From: Trichuris trichiura
Taxonomy: Eukaryota; Nematoda; Enoplea; Trichinellida; Trichuridae
Assembly (NCBI GenBank): GCA_037903355.1
Contig: JBAJFE010000024.1
Location: forward strand, 1 to 18,750
Direction of reading: 5' to 3'
DNA length: 18,750 nt
Each line of letters starts with the position of its first letter. Position 1 is the stretch's first letter. This document shows positions 18,201-18,750 of this stretch, piece by piece. A model generated the notes under the pieces. The model did not search any database. It saw nothing but the letters and a program-made list of their open reading frames with translations, and was not told the origin of the DNA. The position numbers and the translations under genes were made by a program.

Positions 18201-18750
18201 AGTGAGCGCGCAGAATTGACATCTAAACTCAGCTTTAGGCCTTGTACAAGTTTCGAGTTATTCAACACCTTTAAAGAAATAAAAAAGATGCTGATAACTA
18301 TATCATTGAGGCGCGAAGATAGATTTGGAATAGTTTTACTGGACGTCCTGCATAAAGATTCGCCGTCGCAACTCTATGTGACAATTGCAAAGTATTGTTT
18401 GCGGGCCCCTGACACATGCCGAAGTCGAAAGCAGCGGAAATTCGTTTTTTGAAGCCCAGGTATAGCTGGATGAAATCTTGTAAAGACGAGGTCGGTAGTG
18501 GTCTGCACGCTTTTGTGTTGTCCCTGTATTACCTCCATTTAAAAAATAAACAAAACCGTTGCAGCCAGCCGGAACGGGTACCAGCGGTAAGCTGTAGCCC
18601 AAAGCACTGGCTGAAGCGCTTGTGCAACTTGAAGGGCCGTCGAAGACCATGGAGCTCAGAGAGCCCATCTTTTCCCAGAGCAAGTAAGACAGAGGCAAGA
18701 GGTACTGACAGCAGTGAATCTTCGGAGGCATATGCTGAGAAACTGGAAAC
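18201..18750. other. Unassigned sequence with one minus-strand open frame
   Basis: The longest frame is minus 18336-18731, 131 codons from an ATG at 18731. It is also open upstream to the end of the window, so it could be the end of something larger. Its product is rich in Ser, Leu, Pro and Tyr, with no domain, signal peptide or motif I recognise. The opposite strand also has open stretches around 18600-18750, so neither strand is clearly coding. It may be 5' flank of the dead transposon or unrelated DNA. Confidence 0.2.

Overview
This is eukaryotic, non-coding, repeat-dominated DNA, probably from an animal. About three quarters of the window (1 to ~13,863) is one head-to-tail satellite array with a 514-bp monomer: 27 monomers of 508-517 bp, continuing off the left edge. 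There are no bacterial operons, rRNA, tRNA or CRISPR. The animal assignment is an inference. It rests on a decayed pogo/Tigger-type (CENP-B-like) DNA transposon in the right part and on the satellite architecture.

Layout. (1) 1-13,430: homogeneous satellite. Each monomer carries several short perfect hairpins and an ATTTTTGG box. A minus-strand frame of about 105 codons recurs but has no ATG and is probably not a gene. (2) ~13,430-13,863: the last recognisable monomer decays abruptly. (3) 13,864-~15,300: strongly decayed, G-rich relatives of the monomer. These contain a 243-bp near-perfect palindrome (14,762-15,004) bracketed by a 16-bp direct repeat. (4) ~15,300-16,495: single-copy DNA with no gene I recognise. 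(5) 16,496-~18,200, minus strand: a dead transposase of the Tigger/pogo group, spread over several frames with many stops. It is assembled here from short protein matches, none of which is an intact gene. (6) 18,200-18,750: unassigned, with one open frame of low coding confidence.

Nothing here looks like an active protein-coding gene. The most unusual signals are structural. One monomer has swapped its terminal hairpin for an unrelated but stronger hairpin at the same place. Variation between monomers looks unusually rich in G-to-C and C-to-G changes. A fold-back palindrome sits at the decaying array edge, with apparently inverted satellite sequence at its outer end. The combination of hairpins and an Sm-like box raises the possibility, unproven, that the monomer encodes or derives from a small structured RNA. 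Family assignments come from motif recognition; no database search was run.
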